Source: Mariniflexile sp. AS56
GTDB lineage: Bacteria; Bacteroidota; Bacteroidia; Flavobacteriales; Flavobacteriaceae
NCBI RefSeq assembly: GCF_030552475.1
Contig: NZ_JAUPED010000019.1
Coordinates: 1-55,392, forward strand
Direction: 5' to 3'
DNA: 55,392 bases
The position numbers and the translations under genes are program-made. Positions within the stretch are counted from its first letter, which is position 1, and each line of letters begins with the position of its first letter. Positions 16,586 to 26,400 of the stretch are shown here, in pieces. The notes under the pieces are model-generated. The model was not told where the DNA came from, ran no database searches, and saw only the letters and a list, made by a program, of their open reading frames with translations.

Positions 16586-18475
16586 ATGAATTTTAATAAT
16601 GTAATCTTTTTAATGGGAGTTTCAGGTTGCGGAAAGAGCGCTATTGGTGAACTATTATCTCAACGCTTAAAAATTCCATTTTTTGATGGTGATGATTTTC
16701 ATCCGCAGTCTAATATTGATAAAATGAGTCTTGGAGAGCCTCTGAATGACCAAGACCGCTATGGTTGGTTGGTAACACTTAATAAATTAGCTAAGCAACA
16801 GTTGCTAAATAATAGTTGCATTATTGCGTGTTCAGCCTTAAAGAATTCGTACAGAGAACTTTTAAGTACGGATATTAAAAATCAAGTTAAATGGATTCAT
16901 CTGGCAGGAAGTTTTAATCAAATTTTAGAGCGTGTAAATAAAAGAGAAAATCATTTTATGTCTTCCAATTTATTGCAATCTCAGTTTGATACTTTAGAGT
17001 TACCGGAGGATGCATTCGAAGTGAATATTAGTATGACACCAGAAGATATTGTAATAAAAACAGAAGAATTTTTAGAAATGAAATCAGAATTTGGATTATT
17101 TGGTTTAGGAGTAATGGGGAAGAGTTTAAGTCGAAACTTGGCTCAAAAAGGGTTTAATATTTCCATATTTAATAGAGAAGAAAAAGGAACAGAGGAGGAT
17201 GTGGCCATCAAATTCAAGGGTGCTCATAAAGAACTTGAATCGGCGCAACCATTTTCAGATATCAAAGCATTTGTAAATTCATTACAAACACCTCGAAGAA
17301 TTATGCTTATGGTAAATGCAGGTAAGATTACAGACATGGTTATAGAGGATTTAATTCCACATTTATCAGATGGTGATATTTTGATTGATGGTGGTAATTC
17401 TAATTATTTAAAAACAAAAGAGCGCTACGATTATTTGAAAACAAAACAAGTCCATTTTATTGGAGTTGGGGTTTCTGGAGGAGAAGAAGGCGCGCTTAAA
17501 GGTCCTTCCATTATGCCAGGGGGAAATAAAGAAATTTATAACTTAGTAAAACCTTATTTAGAAAGTATTGCAGCCAAAGACGCTAACAATTTACCATGCT
17601 GTACTTATATAGGTGAAGAGGGTAGTGGGCATTTTGTAAAGATGGTTCATAATGGTATTGAATATGTAGAAATGCAATTATTGGCAGAAGTTTACACCAT
17701 TCTTAAACTTTTAGGAAACAACCCAGATAACATTGCAGACATATTAAAATCGTATAAAACCAAAGTAAATAGCTACTTATTGGGAATTACTATTGATATT
17801 CTTAGAAAAAAAGATGGAGAAGATTGGTTGGTAAATAAAATAGTAGATAAAGCAGGCAATAAAGGAACGGGGAATTGGACAACTATTGCTACGGCAGAAT
17901 TAGGAATTCCAAGTACCTTAATTGCATCAGCATTATTTGCACGTTATACATCTTTTTATAAGGAAGAACGACTTCTAGCAAGTGGAAATTTTAATATAAA
18001 ACCATCAGCTTTAAACCTAGAAGTAGACGCTGTTTTAAATGCGTATCAGTTTGCAAGAATTATAAATCATTATCAAGGACTTAAATTAATTTCTCAGGCA
18101 GGAAAAGCTTATGGGTGGCATTTAAACCTTAGTGAAATAGCTAGAATTTGGACGAATGGGTGTATTATTAAATCTGATTTCATGATTGATTTAATTCCTG
18201 TCTTAAAGGAAGATGACAATATTTTAAATCATAAAAGTATTATTGATCAAGTCCAGTTCTTGAAGCCATCCATAAACCAAGTTGTTTCTGAATGTGTTTT
18301 GAAGGAATTAGCAGTTCCTTGCTTAAGTGAATCTGTTAATTTTCTAAACACTTATAGCACAGCGAATTCTTCAGCAAACATATTACAAGCCCAACGCGAT
18401 TATTTTGGCGCCCACACGTATCAACGCACCGATGATGCTTCAGGGAAATACCACCACACAAACTGGCAGGAATAA
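16586..18475 (+). CDS. Gluconokinase / 6-phosphogluconate dehydrogenase fusion
   Basis: About 629 residues from ATG 16586 (a TTG at 16562 is possible). Residues 1-165 are a GntK-type gluconokinase: FLMGVSGCGKSAIG (Walker A), FFDGDDFHP, ACSALKNSYRE, and HFMSSNLLQSQFDTLELP. Residues 170-629 are a decarboxylating 6-phosphogluconate dehydrogenase: GLFGLGVMGKSLSRNLA nucleotide-binding loop, FIGVGVSGGEEGALKGPS, and HFVKMVHNGIEYVEMQ with the catalytic Lys/Asn/Glu. The C-terminus RDYFGAHTYQRTD is that of a full-length dehydrogenase. Together the two activities turn gluconate into 6-phosphogluconate and then ribulose 5-phosphate plus CO2 and NAD(P)H in one polypeptide. It stands between two alginate lyase genes, with a transporter gene 45 bases downstream. 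Confidence 0.9.
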   Translation: MNFNNVIFLMGVSGCGKSAIGELLSQRLKIPFFDGDDFHPQSNIDKMSLGEPLNDQDRYGWLVTLNKLAKQQLLNNSCIIACSALKNSYRELLSTDIKNQVKWIHLAGSFNQILERVNKRENHFMSSNLLQSQFDTLELPEDAFEVNISMTPEDIVIKTEEFLEMKSEFGLFGLGVMGKSLSRNLAQKGFNISIFNREEKGTEEDVAIKFKGAHKELESAQPFSDIKAFVNSLQTPRRIMLMVNAGKITDMVIEDLIPHLSDGDILIDGGNSNYLKTKERYDYLKTKQVHFIGVGVSGGEEGALKGPSIMPGGNKEIYNLVKPYLESIAAKDANNLPCCTYIGEEGSGHFVKMVHNGIEYVEMQLLAEVYTILKLLGNNPDNIADILKSYKTKVNSYLLGITIDILRKKDGEDWLVNKIVDKAGNKGTGNWTTIATAELGIPSTLIASALFARYTSFYKEERLLASGNFNIKPSALNLEVDAVLNAYQFARIINHYQGLKLISQAGKAYGWHLNLSEIARIWTNGCIIKSDFMIDLIPVLKEDDNILNHKSIIDQVQFLKPSINQVVSECVLKELAVPCLSESVNFLNTYSTANSSANILQAQRDYFGAHTYQRTDDASGKYHHTNWQE

Positions 18476-18520
18476 ATAAAGAACCAACGAACCAACATTA
18501 ACTAACTAAGCACCGAAATA

Positions 18521-19795
18521 ATGTCAGAATCAATAAATAAGAAATCCATACTAAAGAAAATTATTGCTATAGTTTTAGGTTTTGGACCTGGAATTTTTGC
18601 TATTGGGTATACCATTGGTACTGGTAGTGTAACCTCTATGATTGTTGCAGGAAGTAAATTTAATATGCAATTACTCTGGGTACTTTTATTGAGTTGTCTT
18701 TTTTCGGGAATTTTAATGTTTGCATATGGTAATTATGCTTTGATTACTGGTGAAACTGCACTATATGGATTTAAAAAACATTTAAAATATGGTAAAATTT
18801 TAGCCATATTAATTATTGTTGGTATTACGTTTGGTCAATGGAATTCGCTAATGGGTATTTTGGGGATTTCATCCAATATTATTTTTGAGATATTAGTTGT
18901 GAATTTTGAGGGATTAAGTGCGTTTAAATATGAAACTGTTTTAATAACTGCAATTGTAATAATTGTTACTTTTTACTTATTAATGTTAGTTGGTAAATAT
19001 ACTTTTTTTGAAAAAATACTAGTCATATTCGTAACCTTAATGGGCTTCTCGTTTGTATTGTCATTATGTTTTGTACAGCCACTCCCTATAGATGTAGTTA
19101 AGGGATTAATACCAACCATACCTGATGTAGTTGGTGGTAAAATGTTGGTTGCGGCATTTGTTGGTACTACTATGGCCTCAGCTACTTTTTTATCACGTCC
19201 ATTATTTGTAAAAGGCAAAGGATGGACCATTAAAAACTTAGATCAACAAAGAAAGGATTCGATAACAGCTGCCATTTTAATATTTGTAATTAGTGGTACT
19301 ATAATGGCAGTAGCTGCTGGCGCTTTATTTTATCAAGGTAAAGAAGTTACTCAGGTGCTAGATATGGCAAATACTTTAGAGCCTGTTGCTGGTAAATGGG
19401 CAGTTTCTATTTTCTTTTTTGGAGCATTAAGTGCTGGATTATCATCTATTTTTCCTTGTTTATTAATAGCTCCACTTTTGGTTGCCGATTTCCAATCTGG
19501 TGAGTTAGATACTAATTCGCGTCAGTTTAGAATTATTACAGCTATAGCTTGTTTAGTGGCTTTAATTGGTCCTGCATTTGGTGCAAACCCTATTGAGATT
19601 CAAATTCTATCACAAGTATTTAATGTATTTGTGTTGCCAATTGTTATACTGGGTATTATTCTTATGTTAAGTAGTAAAAAAGTAATGAAAGGCACTAAGA
19701 CTAGTCTAGGTGTTTATATTGGAATGTATGCGGCGTTGTTCTTTTCTTTAGTGATTTCATACAATGGTATAATAGCCCTTTTGAATTATTTCTAA
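18521..19795 (+). CDS. Nramp-related membrane transporter with non-canonical substrate site
   Basis: A 424-residue integral membrane protein with about 11 hydrophobic segments. The N-terminus FGPGIFAIGYTIGTGSV aligns with TM1 of the Nramp family and VAAFVGTTMASATFLSR with TM6. In metal-transporting Nramps these carry DPGN and the Met of MPH; here TM1 has GPGI and TM6 has TTMAS, so the metal-binding Asp, Asn and the Met-Pro-His triad are missing. It is therefore unlikely to carry manganese or iron. Its place between gluconokinase/6PGDH and a PL7 gene suggests an organic acid or sugar-acid substrate; that is inference. Confidence 0.75.
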   Translation: MSESINKKSILKKIIAIVLGFGPGIFAIGYTIGTGSVTSMIVAGSKFNMQLLWVLLLSCLFSGILMFAYGNYALITGETALYGFKKHLKYGKILAILIIVGITFGQWNSLMGILGISSNIIFEILVVNFEGLSAFKYETVLITAIVIIVTFYLLMLVGKYTFFEKILVIFVTLMGFSFVLSLCFVQPLPIDVVKGLIPTIPDVVGGKMLVAAFVGTTMASATFLSRPLFVKGKGWTIKNLDQQRKDSITAAILIFVISGTIMAVAAGALFYQGKEVTQVLDMANTLEPVAGKWAVSIFFFGALSAGLSSIFPCLLIAPLLVADFQSGELDTNSRQFRIITAIACLVALIGPAFGANPIEIQILSQVFNVFVLPIVILGIILMLSSKKVMKGTKTSLGVYIGMYAALFFSLVISYNGIIALLNYF

Positions 19796-19817
19796 TAATT
19801 AATTCATATCAAAATAA

Positions 19818-20927
19818 ATGAAACTAAATAATAAAAAAATGAATAAATTAATAATCAAATCAGTATCAAAGCTCTTAATCTTAGTTGTATTCTTAACATT
19901 TAATAGCTGTAAGAATACGGATAAAAAAAGGGATAAAGAGGAAGTCCAAAAAACCGTTTTCGCAAGTGACGTTATTCCGTTTTTTGATGATTGGAAATTG
20001 ATTTTAGGTGATGGTTCAAATGCTGGTTTTGCAAATAATTTTGAAAATAAAAATTTCTTTTATACTGCGAATGATGACAATAGTGATTGGGTTGTTTTTA
20101 AGGCTCCAAATGGAGGAGACACACATGGAACGTCAAACAATACAAGAACGGAATTGGCGCAAGTGAAAAAATGGTATCCAAAAACGGCTAATGATAAATT
20201 AACGGCAACACTTAAAGTTATGAATGTTTCTTCTACTGGAGATGCACGAGTAGCAGCTTCGTATGCAGTAGTGGTGGGTCAAATTCATAGTGCAGATAAA
20301 CATGAAAACGAACCACTTAAAATATTTTACAAAAAATTTCCTGGTCATACAAAAGGCTCTGTTTTCTGGCATTATGAAATTAATACTGCAGGTGACGATA
20401 ATTCAGGAAGATGGGATTATTCTTCAGCAGTTTGGGGAAATGACTTTTCTGTAGTTGGTGATTCAGCAAACACGTATCCAGAAGAACCTAATGATGGTAT
20501 AGAGTTAGGTGAAGAGTTTAGTTATGAAATCGAAGTCAAGAATGGTATCATGAACTTAAAATTTACTAGTAAAGGACACGAAACTAAAACGTTTACAAAA
20601 AACTTAATAGAATCAGAATACACAACGTATGCAGATATACCAGAACAAACACAAAAATTATTTGTACCAATTGGTCAAGATGGCGTTGAACGTAAAGATG
20701 CTTATTCTGGTGAAGGTTGTTTTTTTAAACTAGGTGCTTATAACCAAACTAACGGAAAATCACCTGAAGTAAATAAAAACTGGTGCTCTGGTGCAGAAAC
20801 TCATGGTGGCGACATTAAAAAACAGTATGCAGATGGAAATTATGCTGAAGTTTGGTTTAAAACAGGAAGCATATTTGTTAGTGAGGCTGCTGTATCCAAT
20901 GAGGGCTATTTTTCTAAAAATGATTAA
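19818..20927 (+). CDS. PL7 alginate lyase, lipoprotein (second copy)
   Basis: A 369-residue paralogue of the lyase at 15354. The first ATG is used; ATG 19839 would give a shorter signal of the same type. The lipobox is LTFNSC. Motifs: RTELAQ, VVVGQIHS, and FFKLGAYNQ, so the catalytic Gln, His and Tyr are all kept. The two proteins share long blocks (for example LKIFYKKFPGHTKGSVFW), which suggests a local duplication around the kinase fusion and the transporter. The C-terminus is some 20 residues longer than in the first copy. Expected to act at the cell surface or periplasm on alginate oligomers; differences in substrate length or block type between the two copies cannot be read from the sequence. 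It starts 22 bases after the transporter gene. Confidence 0.9.
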   Translation: MKLNNKKMNKLIIKSVSKLLILVVFLTFNSCKNTDKKRDKEEVQKTVFASDVIPFFDDWKLILGDGSNAGFANNFENKNFFYTANDDNSDWVVFKAPNGGDTHGTSNNTRTELAQVKKWYPKTANDKLTATLKVMNVSSTGDARVAASYAVVVGQIHSADKHENEPLKIFYKKFPGHTKGSVFWHYEINTAGDDNSGRWDYSSAVWGNDFSVVGDSANTYPEEPNDGIELGEEFSYEIEVKNGIMNLKFTSKGHETKTFTKNLIESEYTTYADIPEQTQKLFVPIGQDGVERKDAYSGEGCFFKLGAYNQTNGKSPEVNKNWCSGAETHGGDIKKQYADGNYAEVWFKTGSIFVSEAAVSNEGYFSKND

Positions 20928-21647
20928 ACCTCATAATTAATAAATGATATAGCCAAGTTTCGATTCTCATGCAAATGGCAATATGGAAACTAATTGTAGC
21001 CAATAAACAATTAAGAGGTAGATATTATAATAATTTCAGGTTTCAAGGAATTGAAGAATAAATCACCAGATTATACTTGTGATTATCTGATTAGCACAAG
21101 TGAAAACTCCATGATTGAAACCTATAAATTGTTTATAGGTAATAGTCTGTGCCTAAAATGATTTTTTAGATTTCGTCTAGGATTCAAAATATAACTTTGA
21201 AAAATATATTTGGTCACATTATAGTGTTAGATAATTAAAAATACCGTATTTTCCCACTATAAAGGCGCTGTATTGCGTTTATATAGAAGAGGTAAAGAAG
21301 TAAGCACGATTGGTCCATTCTTTTAACTAGACCATGCCGTAATTGATAATCTTGTGTATAGGAATAAAAATAAATACAAACCTGCTATATCTTTTAATGG
21401 TGGTTAGGTAAATAATTTAAAAGGAATTAATATATATTTATTGGAGAACCTTTTGTTAAATATTTTTAATAATAATTTATATAAATCAGATAAGCGTAAT
21501 GTTGCTAGAGTCTAAAATATAATGTAAAAAATCTTTAGCCATTTTATACAGCGTTTATCAAGGAATCATTTGAACGAGTAAACAATTCGCCATTATTAGG
21601 TAATGGAACCGATACTTCGGATTTAGGAAATTTAAATTAAGAATAAA
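20928..21647. other. 720-base gap with two hairpins and a possible gene relic
   Basis: No intact gene was seen. Two inverted repeats stand out: ACTTGTG (21075-21081) with CACAAGT (21095-21101), and ACCTATAAA (21120-21128) with TTTATAGGT (21132-21140), a 9-bp stem with a 3-base loop. They may end the transcript of the second lyase or regulate the dehydratase gene. Close to the dehydratase start, about 21541-21639, an open + strand frame without a start codon reads like a protein tail (FIKESFERVNNSPLLGNG, then [10 protein letters not shown] and a stop); it may be what is left of a lost gene. I could not name its family. Confidence 0.4.
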
Positions 21648-22865
21648 ATGAAAATAACAGAAATAAAAGTCTTCGTTTGTTGTCCTGGTCGAAATTTTGT
21701 TACCGTTAAAGTATTAACTGACGCGGGTGTCTATGGAGTAGGAGATGCTACTTTAAACGGCAGAGAGTTAGCTGTTGTTGCTTATTTGGAAGAGCACGTT
21801 ATTCCATGTTTAATAGGTAAAGATGCACATCAAATAGAAGATATTTGGCAGTATTTATTTAAAGGAGCCTATTGGCAAAATGGTGCTGTTAGTATGGCGG
21901 CAATTGGAGCCATTGATGTAGCCCTTTGGGATATTAAAGGAAAAGTTGCTGGTTTACCTGTTTACCAATTACTAGGAGGTAAGAGTAGAAGCGCTGTTAC
22001 TGTTTATGCACATGTTAATGGTGAAACTATTGAAGAAGTGCTTAGTAATTTAGAAGTCGCTATTAAGGAAGGGTATAAGGTTGTTAGGTTACAATGCACT
22101 ATTCCTGGAACTAAAGGTACTTATGGAACTTTAGGAGATAAAAAAAATTATTATGAGTTACAAGGCAATAGACCATTACCACCAGAGCATAGTTGGTCTA
22201 CAACAAAATATCTAAACTTTATTCCAGGATTATTTAAAAAGGCAAGGGAGAAATTTGGTTTTGATATTGAACTGTGCCATGATGTCCATAGCAGATTAAC
22301 ACCTATTGAAGCTGCGCAGTTAGGTAAAATGTTAGAGCCTTACCGGTTAATGTTTCTAGAAGACGCCGTAACTTATGATAATGCTGAAGGTTATAAAATA
22401 ATAAGAGATCACACCACCACACCATTGGCTTTAGGTGAAAAATTTAATACTATCTGGGATGCAAAACCCTTAATTGAAAATCAATATATCGATTATGTGA
22501 GAACGGCCGTAACCCATGGTGGTGGTTTGACGCCATTAAAGAAATTGGCCGATTTCGCCTCGCTTTATCATGTAAGAATGGCTCCTCACGGTGCACCTGA
22601 TCTTTCTCCTATTTGTTTTATGGCACATATGCATTTAGATTTATGGGCACCCAACTTCGGGGTTCAAGAATTTATTGGCTTCGGAACACCAGAATTAAAT
22701 GAGGTTTTCAGTTTTAATGCGAAATTAAAAGATGGAGAAATATATATAGAAGACAAACCCGGTTTGGGGGTTGATTTTAATGAAGAAGTTTCAAGAAAAT
22801 ATCCATATAAAAGGTCCTACCTCCCGGTTTCTAGATTGGAAGATGGTACTTTATGGAGTTGGTAA
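21648..22865 (+). CDS. manD: ManD-type mannonate/sugar-acid dehydratase (enolase superfamily)
   Basis: A 405-residue enolase-superfamily enzyme of the ManD/RspA group. Seen: [17 protein letters not shown] near the N-terminus (capping domain), [10 protein letters not shown], the metal-binding strands [24 protein letters not shown] and [11 protein letters not shown], then [15 protein letters not shown] and the [12 protein letters not shown] block with its His, ending with LEDGTLWSW, typical of the group. ManD enzymes dehydrate D-mannonate to 2-keto-3-deoxygluconate; some relatives accept D-gluconate or have low activity on either. In this locus it offers a route from an aldonate to 2-keto-3-deoxygluconate, the same intermediate reached from alginate. 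It is cytoplasmic, with no signal peptide. It stands apart from its neighbours, with long gaps on both sides, and so is probably transcribed from its own promoter. Confidence 0.88.
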   Translation: MKITEIKVFVCCPGRNFVTVKVLTDAGVYGVGDATLNGRELAVVAYLEEHVIPCLIGKDAHQIEDIWQYLFKGAYWQNGAVSMAAIGAIDVALWDIKGKVAGLPVYQLLGGKSRSAVTVYAHVNGETIEEVLSNLEVAIKEGYKVVRLQCTIPGTKGTYGTLGDKKNYYELQGNRPLPPEHSWSTTKYLNFIPGLFKKAREKFGFDIELCHDVHSRLTPIEAAQLGKMLEPYRLMFLEDAVTYDNAEGYKIIRDHTTTPLALGEKFNTIWDAKPLIENQYIDYVRTAVTHGGGLTPLKKLADFASLYHVRMAPHGAPDLSPICFMAHMHLDLWAPNFGVQEFIGFGTPELNEVFSFNAKLKDGEIYIEDKPGLGVDFNEEVSRKYPYKRSYLPVSRLEDGTLWSW

Positions 22866-23075
22866 ATGGGATTTAGTATTTGAGCATAACTTTATTTAAA
22901 AGATTTTTTTTCTTGTAACTTAATGTAATTATAAAAAATAGAGAACTAAAGTTTTCTTTCAAAATAGATTATAATATTTATATACTAATTGAACTTTAGT
23001 TAGTTACATGATTTACAAATTCAAAGGGTTTTAGATTTATGGCAAGAAATATTTTGCTATAACATTTAATTAACA

Positions 23076-23131
23076 TATATTTGGAAAACCAGTTTGGAAA
23101 ACCAGTTTGGAAAACCAGTTTGGTGCGCCAG
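23076..23131 (+). promoter_or_regulatory. susC promoter -7 box with four tandem 13-bp operator-like repeats
   Basis: TATATTTG at 23076-23083 fits TAnnTTTG. Overlapping it begins a run of four 13-bp units (23080-23092, 23093-23105, 23106-23118, 23119-23131): three identical TTTGGAAAACCAG and one TTTGGTGCGCCAG. Each contains a TGGNNNNCCA palindrome, and the first starts six bases after the start of the -7 box, exactly as before the first PL7 gene. The last unit is closest to the TGGTGCACCA form. A tandem array on one helical face or wrapped around the DNA could bind several regulator dimers. Confidence 0.65.
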
Positions 23132-23445
23132 AACAAAAAGCCAATAAAACATTTTTACAACTCTAATTAATACAAACTAAACTATATATGAGACTAAAAC
23201 CAAAGTAAAAAAAAGGTGTGAACCTATCTTATCGCTTAAATACTTCCTGTGAAAACGAAGTAAATACAAAATATGTTATACTATGCATAATCATGCTTCT
23301 ATAAAAACACTAAATAAGTTGTTCTTTAAAGAAGGATGTTATTTATGTAAGGTAATGGAAGAGATTTTCTTTTCTAAAACAATGTATGTTAAGACATTGT
23401 TTCTAATACTAATTATATAATATTAATTAACAAAAAAATTCACAA
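23132..23445 (+). promoter_or_regulatory. Long susC leader with hairpin
   Basis: If the promoter at 23076-23083 is right, susC has a leader of about 350 bases. It contains no gene of note. An inverted repeat AAACAATGT (23377-23385) with ACATTGTTT (23394-23402) would form a 9-bp stem ending 43 bases before the ATG. A leader with such a structure could allow post-transcriptional control of the SusC/D pair. The remaining part (22866-23075), upstream of the promoter, shows nothing. Confidence 0.35.
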
Positions 23446-26400
23446 ATGAATTTAAAAACTAAACTAATTTTAATGCTAGTATTGATATTTAATATATCAT
23501 TATTTGCACAAGACGGATATCAATTGTCCGGAACAGTAACAGATGGTACAAACATGCCTATACCAGGTGTTAATGTTATTGTAGCCAAAACCACAAGAGG
23601 TACGGCCACAGACTTCGATGGAAAATTTCAATTGCAAGTTAAAAAAGGAGATGTTATCAACTTTTCATACTTAGGTTATATTTCACAATCTATTACGATA
23701 ACAAATCAAAAAACGCTTGAAGTTATTTTGGCGGAAGATGCTGCTAAATTAGATGAAGTAGTTGTAGTGGGTTATGGTACTCGTAAAAAATCACATCTTA
23801 CAGGAGCCATAGCAAAAATTGGTGGTGATGATGTTGCAGCCGTACAAGCAGCGCGTGTAGATGAAGCCTTAGCAGGTAAATTAGCAGGTGTTAATATTCA
23901 AAATCAAAGTGGTGAACCTGGTGCTGATTTAAAAGTTCAAATTAGAACGGGGTCTTCTCTTTCAAGTAACTCAGATCCCTTGATTGTTGTTGATGGATTT
24001 CCAATTTCAGGAAATTTAGCAACGGTTAATCCAAATGATATTGAAAGCATGGAGGTGTTGAAAGATGCTGCTTCTGCTGCAATTTATGGCTCTTTGGGAG
24101 CAAATGGTGTTATTCTGGTTACTACCAAAAAAGGAAAATCTGGAAAATTAAATTTCAGTTATAACGCCTATACAAGTACTTCAAGAAAGTATGTAAAAGA
24201 TATTGAAATGCTTAAAACTGCAGGAGAGTGGGCAGAAGATTTACAATCAGGAGATTATGATCTTTCTAATACTGATCCAGGATTATTAAAATACAGACTA
24301 GATGCATACACAAATGCTCCAGATGTAGTGAGTATTGAAGATTGGCTTTTTCAAAGTGGTAATTCTAACAGCCATGACTTTAGTGTGAGCGGAGGGTCTG
24401 AAAATATTAAAGCATTTGCTTCACTTGGCTATTTAAATACTGATGGTGTTGTAAGAGGACAAGGATATGAAAGATATAACGGACGTATGAATATCGATGC
24501 TACTTTGAATGACAAGTTCACGGCAGGTTTAAGTATGAATGGATTCTATGGTAATCAAGATATTGTGCCTTGGGAAATGCGAGATCTTTTAAGAGCTTAT
24601 AGCATAAGCCCTATTTATCATACACAAGCGTCTATCGATTTCGTTCAGCAATTGGATGCTAATAGGCAAGCGTTGTTCAATTCAGGATTTACAGGAAATA
24701 ATATTGGTCGTACATTTGATCAAGATTATAGAGGTGAGGGGTTAGATCCTACAAGTATCTATGATTTACAACCAGGTGATATTGCTCACGATTGGCAATA
24801 CGGAAGAAATCAAAATGGTATTGGAGGAACTGGAGATGCTGGTGTAGCCGCTAAATTTGACAATTCACAAAGGTATAAGAAAACGTATTATGGAAACGTA
24901 AGCTCTTATTTACAATACGAATTGATAGACGGGTTAAACCTAAAAACCATTTTTGGAGCAGATTTACGTGATGTTAATGAGTACGAATATCATGGAGTGT
25001 TATCGGATGGTCAACAACGTTCTACCGCATCTGAATTGGATATATCAAACATAAAAAAATCTACCGTGTTAAGTACAACTACAGTGGATTATTCAACTGT
25101 TATTAATGATAAGCATGATATTAATGCTGTGGTTGGTATGGAGTTTGTAAATACTAAATTCCAAGGGCTTGAATCAGATGGAACAAATGTACCTTTTGGT
25201 TTACCTTTAAATTATTCTTTATTCAACGCTGAAGATGTTATTTCAAACAGAATTGATGAGAAGCAGTCAAGAAGAGGTGTTTTTGGTAGAGTTGCCTATG
25301 CGTACGACAATAAATATTTATTATCAGCATCAATTAGAAGAGATGGTGATTCACGTTTTGGGGCAAATGAAAGATTTGCAGTATTTCCAGCATTATCTTT
25401 AGGTTGGAATATGCATAAAGAAGCTTTTCTTCAAGATAATGAAGTGTTAAGTTTATTGAAACTTAGATTTAGTACAGGTTCTTTAGGGACGTCCTCAGAT
25501 TTAGGATCTTATAGTTCATTGAGTATTTTGGGGACTTCTCCAACCGCTTTTGGAACAGGATTTTTAATTCCTGAAGATGTGGCAAATGCAGATTTAACTT
25601 GGCAAACAAATAAAGAAACCAACTTTGGTTTGGATACTGGGTTTTTAAATAATCGTTTCAGATTAAGTGTAGATTATTATACATCAGACGTAAATGATAT
25701 GTTAATTAATCAAAGCGTTTCTGAAGTTCTTGGGACAGCTCAAATTAGACTTAATCGTGGAGACATAACGAGTTCTGGTTTAGAGTTTGAACTAAATGGA
25801 AATATAATTCAAAAGGAGGATTTTTCTTGGAGTATGAATGCCAACTTATCTACAGTTAAATCAGAAATTACAAGTCTAGGTTCTCTTGACGAACTGCCTC
25901 GACAAATTTACGGCGGACCGTCAGGTAGAGGTGCTGAGTTTAGAAATTATGTAGGTGGTGAACTTGGTGAAATGTGGGGTTATGAAAGCGCTGGTATAGT
26001 TGAAAACATATATATGGCAGATCCAACTAGAAATGTTGGAAATAATAGTGGTTTAGCTTATATAGTAGATCAAAATAATGATGGTAACATTACTTATGAA
26101 GATGATTATGTTAAATTAGGATCCGCTACTCCAGATTTTTATTGGGGATTATCAAGTAATATGAACTATAAGGAATTTGATTTATCATTCCAGTTCCAAG
26201 GATCTCAAGGTGCTGAAGTTTATAATATTGATCCTATTTACTGGCAATCGCAATTTCGCGACTCTACAACAGATGCTTTTGACCTTAACGATGATGGTAT
26301 TGCCGATAATAATGGGCTGCATTATCAATTAACCCGAGATGTACATGGTTCAATGGTTCAAGATGCATCATACATTGCTTTAAGAAATATAACTTTAGGT

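Noticed and set aside
23080-23131. CRISPR-like array because of four short repeats
   Set aside because: The 13-bp units are directly adjacent without spacers, are palindromic and overlap a promoter box; they fit operators.
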